Under the pieces are notes generated by a model. The model was not told the DNA's origin and made no database searches. It saw only the letters and a list, made by a program, of their open reading frames with translations. A DNA stretch of 64,000 nucleotides, from positions 4,791,501 through 4,855,500 of the forward strand of contig NZ_CP062260.1 of the NCBI RefSeq assembly GCF_014863545.1, written 5' to 3'. The position numbers were made by a program, and so were the translations under genes. Shown one piece after another: positions 33,921-44,790 of this stretch (position 1 is the stretch's first letter; each line of letters starts with the position of its first letter). The stretch comes from Paenibacillus sp. JNUCC32 (GTDB lineage: Bacteria; Bacillota; Bacilli; Paenibacillales; Paenibacillaceae).

Positions 33921-34589
33921 CTAGCGAAAAGACAACGTACGGGCGGAGGCCAGCTTGCGTACCGTCAGCCACAGGGACAAGAGGAGCAGCAGCTCGAACA
34001 CGTTCGTGGCAGCCGAGCTTTCGATCGGGATCGGTATGGCGCTCCCGGCAGCCATCAGCACCGTGCCGATGAACAGCAGCGGCGTCTTTTTTCTCCGCCA
34101 TACGATAATGCCTGCCGTCAGCAGCGGGATCAAAATCAGGATCACCATGAGCGGCGGCCCCCCGGATTCGGACGAAACGTAACGCAGCGCTCCGTACTCC
34201 ATGGATGGTTGGAGCTTGAGCGGCAAGGTCTCCGTCACCACCTCGAGCACGATCAGCGCTGCGGTGAAAAGCCAGGCCCCCCATGCGGCGGCCGGCCTGC
34301 TAGCCCAAGGGCTTCCGGCCTTGCGTATCAGGTCGAACGACACGAGCACAAGCAGCGGCGTGGCCAACGCATGCATCCAGAAACGCGCAACGTTAAGCCC
34401 CTCCAGCAGATCTCCTTCCCCCATGTATTTCCCGATGCCGATCACGCCGTTATCCCAGACCAATCCGGCCGTTACGATCAGCAGCAAGTACCGAAGCCCC
34501 GGTGACGCATCCCGCCTCAGCAGCACGCACCCATACAGAAACAGCACGGCATATATAACGGCCAAGCCCAAATACAGCACAGAATCCAT
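33921..34589 (-). CDS. predicted multi-pass membrane protein of unknown function
   Basis: A 222-residue hydrophobic protein with about six or seven membrane segments: residues 3-24, 33-52, 70-88, 104-122, 146-165, 171-192 and 195-212. Short positively charged loops (RRDASPG, RKAGSPWASR, WRRKK) suggest an outside N-terminus or re-entrant topology by the positive-inside rule. No catalytic motif is recognisable. ATG 34589 follows AAGGAG. Monocistronic with its own terminator. I cannot name a family. Confidence 0.75.
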   Translation of the reverse strand: MDSVLYLGLAVIYAVLFLYGCVLLRRDASPGLRYLLLIVTAGLVWDNGVIGIGKYMGEGDLLEGLNVARFWMHALATPLLVLVSFDLIRKAGSPWASRPAAAWGAWLFTAALIVLEVVTETLPLKLQPSMEYGALRYVSSESGGPPLMVILILIPLLTAGIIVWRRKKTPLLFIGTVLMAAGSAIPIPIESSAATNVFELLLLLSLWLTVRKLASARTLSFR

Positions 34590-34780
34590 GGTTACATATC
34601 TCCTTTCAACCTAATTCCTCATGAGCGAATTTCGATCGACTCATATAGTCGTACTGATAGGTTTTATACCCGTTAGCCCGCCATCCTAACCTAAGTGTAT
34701 GTATATGAAGCAGAGGCTGCAGAAGATGCCGCGATTATGTAATGGAGCCGCAAGAAGGAATGTCCGGCACGCGAAGCGCA

Positions 34781-34814
34781 AAAAAAACCGCCGGAGCCAG
34801 CTCTCCCGCGGTTT
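34781..34814 (-). terminator. intrinsic terminator of the acyl-CoA dehydrogenase-like gene
   Basis: Minus strand AAACCGC, 16-base loop, GCGGTTT and a run of further Ts, 47 bases after the stop. Confidence 0.8.
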
Positions 34815-34860
34815 CTATCCTTATTTCCTGCTAAGTGGCCTATTCTCTCGTCCGATCAGA

Positions 34861-36063
34861 TCAAGGCTCCTGATTTTCCTTCTCCTCCGCTTCCGAAAGG
34901 GCCCGTTTGGCCAAATTCGTCAGCACGACATCATCCATTGGCGGATTATGAAGACCTGCCCGGACATCCCGGTACATACGCTCCAACGGGAGCTTCCGGG
35001 AGAGACTCAATCCCCCAACGATCCGCATGGCCTGATCGACAATCCGGACCGCCGCATTGGTCACGACGTACTTGGCAAGCCCAAGCTCGGGTTTGAGCGC
35101 GGCGCGGTTCTCCGCTTCCTTGTCCCAGCGGTCGGCGGTTTGGTACAGGTAACTGCGGGCCGTCAGCAGGTCCACTTCGATTTGGGCGATCTGCCTTTGG
35201 ACATTCGGCAATTCGGCAATGGGCACCGTCAAGGAGTTCGGTTGATGACGACGGGCAAAATCGATGGCAAAATTCCGCGCGGCATAAGCAATCCCCATAT
35301 AACATGCCGGAATATGAAGCAGAATGCCTTCCGTAGGCACGGGAAACTCAGGCTTCTCATAATCGGGTCCCCGAATGACTTCCGTGTCCGGCACGAATAC
35401 GTCCTCCAGAATCACGTCATGGCTTCCCGTTGCCCGCATGCCCATCGTATTCCAGGTCTCTTCAACCTTGACCCCGGGCCCGCTGCGAACGAGGAACGCG
35501 CCGACCTTCTCGCTATGCTCGATTCCGGCCGTAACCACGAATTGCTTCAAGATCGGGCTTAACGTGCTGAAGGTTTTGCGTCCGGTGATGCGCCAGCCGC
35601 CCGACACCCGCCGTGCCGTCGTCTCCGGCCTTCCGCCCCGGCTGGGGCTCCCAGTCGCAGGCTCGCTCGCCAGTTCATTAATGACCGTGCCTTCTGCTAC
35701 AACGTCTCTGCACAATCTCTCAAATAACGGCTCCGGCCAAGCCCCGGAAAGGCGCAGCTGCAGTATCTGCCCGATATGCCAGCCTACGGCCAGCGCCGTA
35801 GACCCGTCTCCTCGGGCGAGCCGTTCCTGGGCAAGCACCATTTCGTATACGGAGGCTTCTTCTCCTCCAAAGGCTGCCGGAACAGTCAGCTTCAGATAAC
35901 CGGACTCCTTCAAATCATCAAAATTCTCGAACGGAAACGATCCCTCCAGATCGTGCTGAGGTGCTCTTTCCGCGAATATCGCCCCCAGCTTGTCGGCCCG
36001 GGCCGCGATCACCGCTTCGCGTTCATTACGTATGAATGGATCTGTGGAACCGAATCGATTCAA
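34861..36063 (-). CDS. acyl-CoA dehydrogenase family flavoprotein
   Basis: A 400-residue flavin enzyme of the acyl-CoA dehydrogenase fold. N-terminal helical domain (EREAVIAARADKLGAIFAERAPQHD ... YLKLTVPAAFGGEEASVYEMVLAQERLARGDGSTALAVGWHIG), a middle beta domain (NELASEPATGSPSRGG ... VSGGWRITGRKTFSTLSP, TWNTMGMRATGSHDVILEDVFVPD) and a C-terminal four-helix bundle. It resembles the YdbM/SfnB/DszC-like branch, often tied to sulfur compounds, more than fatty-acid beta-oxidation enzymes: no obvious catalytic Glu of the fatty-acid type and no thiolase or CoA-ligase nearby. TTG 36063 follows AAGGAGGGG. Monocistronic. Function as a sulfonate or sulfur scavenging monooxygenase is possible, not shown. 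Confidence 0.85.
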   Translation of the reverse strand: MNRFGSTDPFIRNEREAVIAARADKLGAIFAERAPQHDLEGSFPFENFDDLKESGYLKLTVPAAFGGEEASVYEMVLAQERLARGDGSTALAVGWHIGQILQLRLSGAWPEPLFERLCRDVVAEGTVINELASEPATGSPSRGGRPETTARRVSGGWRITGRKTFSTLSPILKQFVVTAGIEHSEKVGAFLVRSGPGVKVEETWNTMGMRATGSHDVILEDVFVPDTEVIRGPDYEKPEFPVPTEGILLHIPACYMGIAYAARNFAIDFARRHQPNSLTVPIAELPNVQRQIAQIEVDLLTARSYLYQTADRWDKEAENRAALKPELGLAKYVVTNAAVRIVDQAMRIVGGLSLSRKLPLERMYRDVRAGLHNPPMDDVVLTNLAKRALSEAEEKENQEP

Positions 36064-36161
36064 GTTCGTCCCCTCCTTGATAACCCTTGTATTCCGATGG
36101 ATATATGCCTAAAATTGTAGCAACCCTGTTTTGGGGTGTCAATGAAAGGGTTCAGATACCG

Positions 36162-36941
36162 CTAGATCGCGTGCTCCGACAGAAATGAAGCGATCGCCTC
36201 GTTCACCTCGTCGGGGTTATCCAAATTCGTTGCGTGATGAGCGTTTCGGATGATTTTCAACTGCGCGTTCGCGATTTGTTCCTGCATGTATGCCTGCTGC
36301 CTTCGGATCATCGTGTCGCTTTCGCCTTGAAGCAGCAATGCCGGACACTGGATTTTGTGCAGATCATGCGTGCTGTCCATTCGGGTCACCGCATCCCATA
36401 TCCGAATCCAATCGGAATGAGCAATGGAGCCAAAAGCTTGCTCAATATAGGCTTGATTGCTCTTATTAAATTTGGATAACATCCTGCCTTGTATTTTTCC
36501 GGATAAGGACATCGGCATCAGATAACTTGTTAAGCGGTTTACCGGCACGAACATGCGCTCGAACCAATTAAACGCATTCGTGAACGGCGTGCCGATCAGT
36601 ACCAGGGCCGCAACCTTCTCCGGATAGCGAACGGCAGTCTGCAGCGAAATATGACCTCCCAGGGACAGCCCGCAAAGCGTCGCTTGTTCAATGCCGAGTT
36701 CGCTTAGCAAATTCGCCAAATCCCTGCTGAAATCCTCCGAATCCACCTTGCCATTCGGCAAGGAAGAGGAGCCATGCCCCCGGATATCCCACACCACGGT
36801 TTGATACCGCCGTGAGAAGGCATCGACTTGAGGCTGCCACTGTTTATGATTCCAGGAAGCTCCGTGCGTAAATACCAGCGGCTTCCCTTCTCCCTTCACT
36901 TCATAATACAATTCGACTTCCCTTCCTTTGTAAACCGGCAT
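36162..36941 (-). CDS. alpha/beta hydrolase
   Basis: A 259-residue alpha/beta hydrolase. It shows VFTHGASWNHKQWQPQVDAFSRRYQTVVWDIRGHGSS at the start, the nucleophile elbow LCGLSLGGH (Ser at about 94), the acid in LLQGESDTM near residue 205 and the catalytic His in IRNAHHATNLDNPDEV near residue 235. I chose ATG 36941 after GGTGGAGGG; the frame extends back over the TetR stop to 37028 without a site. It follows the TetR-type gene by 31 bases and should be in its operon, so its level is probably controlled by that regulator. Substrate unknown. Confidence 0.9.
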   Translation of the reverse strand: MPVYKGREVELYYEVKGEGKPLVFTHGASWNHKQWQPQVDAFSRRYQTVVWDIRGHGSSSLPNGKVDSEDFSRDLANLLSELGIEQATLCGLSLGGHISLQTAVRYPEKVAALVLIGTPFTNAFNWFERMFVPVNRLTSYLMPMSLSGKIQGRMLSKFNKSNQAYIEQAFGSIAHSDWIRIWDAVTRMDSTHDLHKIQCPALLLQGESDTMIRRQQAYMQEQIANAQLKIIRNAHHATNLDNPDEVNEAIASFLSEHAI

Positions 36942-36972
36942 AGCCCTCCACCTCTCCATAATAAAATGGGCA

Positions 36973-37566
36973 TTATTCCGTACCGCCTTGAACGAGCGAG
37001 GCGAATATGACCTGAAAGCACTCGTCAAACAGTTCGTCCAAGCTTCGGTCCGACTCTTTGATCCAGATCAGCATGGCGCCGCTGATCGCGGCTTGCAGCA
37101 CCCGGCTGACCCGTGCCACGTCACATGGCACGATCTCTTTGTTCGTGATCGCCTGATCCAGCATCTTTCGGGTAAACTCATCGATCAGCTGCAGCCGGTA
37201 CCGGGTCTTCTCCAGCAAATCCGGATCATTCGTCCCTTCCAGATAGAAGGAGGTATGGTTGGCCAATTCCACAGGATCCTTCATATGCGAGACGGCATCC
37301 CTGAACACCGTTTTAAGCGCCTCGATTCTGGATTGGCCGGACAAGTCCGCATCGTGGAAGGCTTGCTTGGTTAATTCAATGACATAATCGCTGTAGGCCA
37401 GGAGCAGATTCTTCTTCGAGCCGAATCGCTTCATTAAGGCTGCCGGCGAGATGTTCATTTCATGCGTGATGTCGGTTAAGGCTAACTGGCCGTACCCTTT
37501 TTTGCATAGTGCCCGGTAGACGCCGTGGAAGATCACCTCATCTTGAAATTCGCGAGGTCTTACCAT
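36973..37566 (-). CDS. TetR family transcriptional regulator
   Basis: A 197-residue TetR-type repressor. The N-terminal helix-turn-helix reads FQDEVIFHGVYRALCKKGYGQLALTDITHEMNISPAALMKRFGSKKNLLLAYSDY, and the rest is the helical ligand-binding domain. ATG 37566 follows GGGAGGAA at normal spacing. A 24-bp palindrome lies 17 bases upstream, an expected place for autorepression. It heads a two-gene unit with the alpha/beta hydrolase, which suggests the ligand is a substrate or product of that hydrolase. Confidence 0.92.
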   Translation of the reverse strand: MVRPREFQDEVIFHGVYRALCKKGYGQLALTDITHEMNISPAALMKRFGSKKNLLLAYSDYVIELTKQAFHDADLSGQSRIEALKTVFRDAVSHMKDPVELANHTSFYLEGTNDPDLLEKTRYRLQLIDEFTRKMLDQAITNKEIVPCDVARVSRVLQAAISGAMLIWIKESDRSLDELFDECFQVIFASLVQGGTE

Positions 37567-37582
37567 GCGCGTTCCTCCCATC

Positions 37583-37606
37583 GTTAGTGAATGATCATTT
37601 ACTAAC
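37583..37606. promoter_or_regulatory. 24-bp palindromic operator of the TetR-type regulator
   Basis: GTTAGTGAATGATCATTTACTAAC: perfect except one pair. Its core TGAATGATCATTTA is of the form bound by many TetR proteins. It overlaps the region just upstream of the TetR-type ribosome binding site, and lies between that gene and the divergent beta-galactosidase gene 240 bases away. Confidence 0.75.
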
Positions 37607-37745
37607 CATTATTTCATAAACATTATTCCATGTAAATGTAATATTGGTCATGTTGATGGCGCTGGACATAACCAACGGCTTCCCTGGCAGCAAGATATGC
37701 AAATGACCATCTAAGTGATCGAAATTTCGCTGTTTTGTTGATCGT

Positions 37746-37775
37746 TTGATAGAAATAGCGCAACTTCCTTATACT
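37746..37775 (+). promoter_or_regulatory. candidate promoter of the beta-galactosidase gene
   Basis: TTGATA (37746-37751), 18-base spacer, TATACT (37770-37775), about 70 bases before the TTG start. Confidence 0.45.
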
Positions 37776-37830
37776 CTTGGGCGGAATTAACCTCTATACT
37801 GTCAGTAGAAGGAAGGAAACTATAATCTAG

Positions 37831-40962
<3,132 letters not shown>

Positions 40963-40991
40963 CACGATGACCTACTCGATAGGACACATGC

Positions 40992-41028
40992 AAAAAGAGC
41001 AGCTTCGTGTTGAAGCTGCTCTTTTTAT
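40992..41028 (+). terminator. intrinsic terminator of lacZ
   Basis: AAAAAGAGCAGCTT, loop CGTGTTG, AAGCTGCTCTTTTT: a 14-bp perfect stem 29 bases after the stop. Confidence 0.92.
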
Positions 41029-41123
41029 GTTTCGGCAATTCCATGCCCTTTCACCACGGATGGGTGGCCGCAAGGACGTTTAGCCCTATTCCTGAATCGT
41101 GCCCGATGCTAGTTCGGCATCGC

Positions 41124-42191
41124 TTAGGCGTGTGCACCCTGCAGCTCGCGGCGATCCGATTCGTCCCGAATGTCGCCCACGATCTCCTCCAGAATATCCT
41201 CCATCGTCACCAGCCCGATCGCCGTGCCGGATTCGTTCGTCACGACGGCCATATGCACGCGGATTTGCTGCATCTTGATCAGGACGTCCTTGATCGAAGA
41301 CGACTCCGGAAAACGCGGCATGTCGTGAATAAAGTCATTCACGCTGCAGTTTCTACCCGCCGCTATGCCCGTCAGCATCTCCTTCGTATGGATAAACCCG
41401 ATGAAATCCTCCGCGCGTCCCGACTCCGTCACCGGGTAACGGGTATAGTCGTACTCGCCCAGAACCTCCAGGATATTGGCAAGCGGCCACCCTCGTTCTA
41501 CCGTAACGATGCGATCACTCGGGACCATGATTTCGCGCAAGGTACGCTCATCAAAAGCAAATATATTGGTCAAATACCCCATCTCGGTCTGGTTAATTTC
41601 GCCGCTCTCGTAGCTCTGGTCCACGATCCACTTCAGTTCCTCCTCGGAATGGACCGTTTCATGCCCTGCCGGCTTTACGCCGAATACTCGAAGCAGGAGA
41701 CGCGAAGCTCCATTCAATGCATAGATGAACGGATACATGATCTTCCCGAACCAATACAAGGGAGACGCCAGCAGCAGCGTCATTTTCTCGGCAAATTGGA
41801 TCGCCAATGTTTTAGGTGCCAATTCCCCGATGACGACATGCAGGAACGTGATGATCCCGAGGGCAATGGCATAAGAGAGTACCGTTGCCACCGCCGCCGG
41901 CACGTCGAATCGTTCAAACAGCGGATGCAGCATCCTTTCGACGGTCGGTTCGCCCAGCGCGCCCAGCACGAGAGCCGTAATGGTAATTCCAAGCTGGCAG
42001 GCGGACAAATAGTAATCCAGTTCATGGGCTACCTTCCTGGCCGTGACCGCCCGTTTATTCCCTTCGGCGATCAATTGATCGATCCGGGACAGCCGCACCT
42101 TCAAGATGGCGAATTCGGCCCCTACGAAAAATGCAGTCAGTCCGATGAACACGGCTACCAAAAATAAATTCAACGCGATTATTCCGTCCAA
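41124..42191 (-). CDS. CNNM/CorC-like transporter, lacking the C-terminal CorC_HlyC domain
   Basis: A 355-residue membrane protein. An N-terminal DUF21/CNNM domain of about four helices (residues 1-200: LTAFFVGAEFAILKVRLSRIDQLIAEGNKRA ... YYLSACQLGITITALVLGALGEP) is followed by a CBS pair (about 215-340: IMVPSDRIVTVERGWPLANI ... IGLVTMEDILEEIVGDIRDE). It stops after the CBS pair: the CorC_HlyC domain (about 75 residues) found in its neighbour is missing. Such proteins take part in magnesium or cobalt efflux. It is a downstream paralogue of the next gene. The start TTG 42191 is 23 bases from its Shine-Dalgarno, with a hairpin between. Probably co-transcribed with its paralogue. Whether it is functional without the last domain is open. 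Confidence 0.92.
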   Translation of the reverse strand: MDGIIALNLFLVAVFIGLTAFFVGAEFAILKVRLSRIDQLIAEGNKRAVTARKVAHELDYYLSACQLGITITALVLGALGEPTVERMLHPLFERFDVPAAVATVLSYAIALGIITFLHVVIGELAPKTLAIQFAEKMTLLLASPLYWFGKIMYPFIYALNGASRLLLRVFGVKPAGHETVHSEEELKWIVDQSYESGEINQTEMGYLTNIFAFDERTLREIMVPSDRIVTVERGWPLANILEVLGEYDYTRYPVTESGRAEDFIGFIHTKEMLTGIAAGRNCSVNDFIHDMPRFPESSSIKDVLIKMQQIRVHMAVVTNESGTAIGLVTMEDILEEIVGDIRDESDRRELQGAHA

Positions 42192-42221
42192 TGATTTCCC
42201 TCTTGCGAGGGATTCACCTCC
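42192..42221 (-). promoter_or_regulatory. Shine-Dalgarno separated from TTG start by a hairpin
   Basis: Minus strand GGAGGTG (42215-42221) is 23 bases before the TTG, too far for normal initiation. Between them TCCCTC-GCAA-GAGGGA forms a 6-bp stem with a GNRA loop. Folding it leaves 7 bases, a normal spacing. The same arrangement occurs at 43568-43597. Confidence 0.7.
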
Positions 42222-42268
42222 AAAAAAGTTATGGTCTGAATGTACACGGGATCATGCCATGCCCTAGA

Positions 42269-43567
42269 TCATCCGTGTCTGAGAATGACGTGTTTGATCT
42301 GAAAATTATCCGTTTCCGCTACGGCCCATATATGCTCGCCATGCTGGATCTCATCGCCGTCTTGAGCCGTCGTGCCTTTCTGGTACTGTATCCAGCCGCC
42401 GATCGTATCCATCTCCTCGTTATCCTCGAATACCAAGCCGAAGCGCTTCTCAAGCTCCTCCAAGAGAACCCGTCCGCTTATCAGGTATTCGCGTTCCCCG
42501 ATCTTCCGGATATCCGCTACTTCATCTTCATCGAATTCGTCGCGAATTTCCCCTACGATCTCTTCCAAAATATCCTCCAGGGTCAGGATCCCCGCCGTAC
42601 CGCCGTATTCATCAATCACCAAAGCCATATGCATCTGCTCCTGCTGCATCTTCAGCATGGCATCCTGGATCGGCGTAATTTCAAGCACGACCGGGAGGTC
42701 CCGAACGAATTCTTCCAGCTTGCGGTCTCGTCCGGCCACGATGTGGGGCAGCATCTTCTTGACGTTGACGACGCCAACCACCCGATCCTTGCTGCCGTCC
42801 TCGATGACAGGGTACCGCGTATAGTTGTGCTCATCCAGGATACGGACGATGTCCGGGTATTCCATGCTTTTATCCAGGGTGATCAGATCCGTTCTCGGTA
42901 CCATAATGTCTTTGGCCACGCGCTCATCAAACGAAAACACGTTTTCCATGTAAGCCAGCTTGGTCCCATTGATCTCGCCGCCCTGAAAGCTCTGCGCCAT
43001 GACGATGCGCAGTTCCTCCTCCGTATAAGCCTGCTCATGCGGCGCAGGTTTCACGCCGAATGCACGAAGCAGCACGCGCGAGGCTCCATTCAACGCCCAA
43101 ATGAACGGATACATCAGCTTGCCGAACCAATACAGCGGGGCTGCAAGGAGCAGCGTCGTCTTTTCCGAGAATTGAATAGCCAAGGTCTTGGGCGCCATCT
43201 CTCCTACCACGACATGCAAAAAGGTTACGAGAATGAACGCTATGGCGTAAGAGGCAATCGAGGCCGTTGAAGCCGATACGTCAAACCAATCGAATACCGG
43301 GTACATGAAATGCTCAACGGCCGGCTTGCCGATGGCCCCGAGCCCCAACGCCGTCACCGTAATGCCGAGCTGGCAGGCCGAGAGATAGTAATCGAGATCG
43401 CCGGCTACCTTTTTGGCAACAACCGCCTTCTTGTTTCCTTCCGTTATTAATTGATCGATCCGCGACATGCGGATTTTAACGACGGCAAACTCGGACGCCA
43501 CGAAAAAAGCGGTCAACGCAATCAGTATGGCAAGTATGATTAAATTAACGATGGTAATAATGTCCAA
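42269..43567 (-). CDS. CorC/HlyC family transporter (CNNM, CBS pair, CorC_HlyC)
   Basis: A 432-residue full-length member: DUF21/CNNM membrane domain (about 1-200), CBS pair (about 215-340, IMVPRTDLITLDKSMEYPDIV ... AGILTLEDILEEIVGEIRDEFD) and the C-terminal CorC_HlyC domain (EREYLISGRVLLEELEKRFGLVFEDNEEMDTIGGWIQYQKG). Members export magnesium or cobalt or help tolerate them; the CBS pair binds adenine nucleotides. The TTG start 43567 follows a Shine-Dalgarno 23 bases away with an intervening hairpin, as in the paralogue downstream. Upstream, a candidate extended -10 promoter and a long structured leader with a U-run occupy 43661-43794, so expression is probably controlled by attenuation. This is the first gene of a two-gene unit. 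Confidence 0.94.
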   Translation of the reverse strand: MDIITIVNLIILAILIALTAFFVASEFAVVKIRMSRIDQLITEGNKKAVVAKKVAGDLDYYLSACQLGITVTALGLGAIGKPAVEHFMYPVFDWFDVSASTASIASYAIAFILVTFLHVVVGEMAPKTLAIQFSEKTTLLLAAPLYWFGKLMYPFIWALNGASRVLLRAFGVKPAPHEQAYTEEELRIVMAQSFQGGEINGTKLAYMENVFSFDERVAKDIMVPRTDLITLDKSMEYPDIVRILDEHNYTRYPVIEDGSKDRVVGVVNVKKMLPHIVAGRDRKLEEFVRDLPVVLEITPIQDAMLKMQQEQMHMALVIDEYGGTAGILTLEDILEEIVGEIRDEFDEDEVADIRKIGEREYLISGRVLLEELEKRFGLVFEDNEEMDTIGGWIQYQKGTTAQDGDEIQHGEHIWAVAETDNFQIKHVILRHG

Positions 43568-43597
43568 TGATTTCCCTCTTCAGAGGGATTCACCTCC
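43568..43597 (-). promoter_or_regulatory. Shine-Dalgarno separated from TTG start by a hairpin (second copy)
   Basis: Minus strand GGAGGTG (43591-43597), then TCCCTC-TGAA-GAGGGA, then AATCATTG. The stem is identical to that before the paralogue at 42191; only the loop differs. Distance to the TTG is again 23 bases, or 7 with the stem folded. Confidence 0.7.
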
Positions 43598-43660
43598 AGA
43601 TTGAATTAAAGGCCATGTGCTTTTGCATCTGAACAGGTCATTCTATATACGATATTTCCA

Positions 43661-43794
43661 TGAAAAAGAGGTAGTTCGCAGAAGAGAATATTACAACCTA
43701 ATTCCGCAATTTGATCCATTTGCAATAACGCCTTCCCAATGTACTACCTCCTCTCCTGGAATCTATTTTTCATATTTATGAAAAAATTATATCA
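43661..43794 (-). ncRNA. structured leader or small RNA with terminator-like end upstream of the CorC gene
   Basis: On the minus strand an extended -10 TGATATAAT (43786-43794) should start a transcript near 43779. Three nested pairings follow: GAGGTAGT (43743-43750) with ACTACCTC (43668-43675), GAAG (43732-43735) with CTTC (43681-43684), and TATTGCAA (43720-43727) with TTGTAATA (43689-43696, one G-U). Five Ts follow the outer stem. The result is an approximately 83-base branched-free hairpin with internal loops of 5/7 and 4/4 bases. It could be a riboswitch-like attenuator for the CorC operon or the end of a 115-base small RNA. It is not a form I recognise. Confidence 0.5.
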
Positions 43795-44010
43795 TGACGG
43801 TAATCAAACCATCCAGTTGCACGTTATGGTTTGCAGGCGAATTCCAGCACGAATTCACATAATTCTCACTTGTTTGATGAGGTATATTCCTTCTTGGTGC
43901 TAAATATGCCCTGTTATGTATTAAAGTGCCCACCCCATCCGGTGCTCATCCATTCATAACCAAAACGGGATCCGTATTGAAGGATATGCGCATGCGGGTT
44001 CGGCTAACAT

Positions 44011-44050
44011 AAAAAAACCGCAGGATCGTGATGCAGGATCCTGCGGTTTT
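44011..44050. terminator. terminator of the PPOX gene
   Basis: AAACCGCAGGATC, eight-base loop, GATCCTGCGGTTT with A-run and T-run on both sides, 28 bases after the stop at 44078. Confidence 0.9.
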
Positions 44051-44077
44051 GCCACTGCTAATGAACGAATTTCGTTA

Positions 44078-44572
44078 TCAATGGAGATCTACGGTTTTGT
44101 TTATATCCGAGTCGCCCCTAGGCTCTTGGCCCACCATTTTCTTGAAGAAGGCTTTCACCGTTTTCGTTTTGTTTCCGGTTTCCCAATACTCCGCGGTGTC
44201 CGTGTCCACCTTGATCAGAATAATGTTGGGATCGTCATAGGACGTCTGCAGAAATTTTTCGTACGCCGCATTCCAGAGCGCCTTCTTCTTCTCCAGATCA
44301 TCCACGACTTCGGCCTTGCCTCGGATCGATACGTAGGATTTGCCCACATAAGCGACATTCACGTTGGGATTCGCCAGGATTTCTTCGTATTTGCTGGTAT
44401 CCCGCTTTGTTAAGAACCACAAGTCGCCGTCGAATTCGATATCCTGCGTTTGCATCGGTCTGGCATTGATCCCGCCCTCCGATATCGTGGAGAACATCGC
44501 CGTTTCGATATCCTTGATAATATCCTTCACGGTCTCGACCGCTTCCTGATTCACAACGGTTCCGTTTGACAT
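44078..44572 (-). CDS. pyridoxamine 5'-phosphate oxidase family (general stress protein 26 type)
   Basis: A 164-residue FMN-binding split-barrel protein of the general-stress-protein 26 type (YdaG/YzzA-like). It shows the helix VETVKDIIKDIETAMFSTISEGGINARPMQTQDIEFDGDLWFLTKRDTSKYEEILANPNVNVAYVGKSYVSIRGKAEVVDD and KVDTDTAEYWETGNKTKTV, which contribute the flavin-site residues in the family. Homologues are often stress-induced and of uncertain reaction. I chose ATG 44572, after GGGGTG, over a GTG nine bases earlier that overlaps it. It is monocistronic. Confidence 0.9.
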   Translation of the reverse strand: MSNGTVVNQEAVETVKDIIKDIETAMFSTISEGGINARPMQTQDIEFDGDLWFLTKRDTSKYEEILANPNVNVAYVGKSYVSIRGKAEVVDDLEKKKALWNAAYEKFLQTSYDDPNIILIKVDTDTAEYWETGNKTKTVKAFFKKMVGQEPRGDSDINKTVDLH

Positions 44573-44711
44573 CTTAATCACCCCATCCTTGTATTTAGTC
44601 TCTAATTACACTTCCCATAAATAAGTTAAACGATGAATCGTGTAACATTTCGTGTCCATTCGTACGATTTTCCTGCATGGATTCAGGCCCGGACGGAAAC
44701 GTTCCCTGCGC

Positions 44712-44752
44712 AAAAAAAAGCCGGAAACTGCAAGCGCAGTCCGACTTTTTCG
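44712..44752 (-). terminator. terminator of the arabinofuranosidase operon
   Basis: Minus strand AAAGTCGGACTGCG pairs imperfectly with GCAGTTTCCGGCTTTT and is followed by more Ts, 38 bases after the stop at 44791. Confidence 0.75.
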
Positions 44753-44790
44753 CACGAAAACATTCATTTTAAAAGGACGGCTTCATATCA

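Larger units (their letters stand above)
43568..44077. other. 510-base leader region upstream of the CorC operon
   Basis: Contains the SD hairpin, the structured element and the bidirectional terminator at 44011-44050. The stretch 43800-44010 shows no gene or site I can name. Confidence 0.55.

Noticed and set aside
42192..42221. Leader peptide starting at GTG within GGAGGTG (VNPSQEGNHWTE)
   Set aside because: Its start is inside the Shine-Dalgarno itself with no other site upstream; similarity of the two peptides follows from the conserved hairpin DNA.
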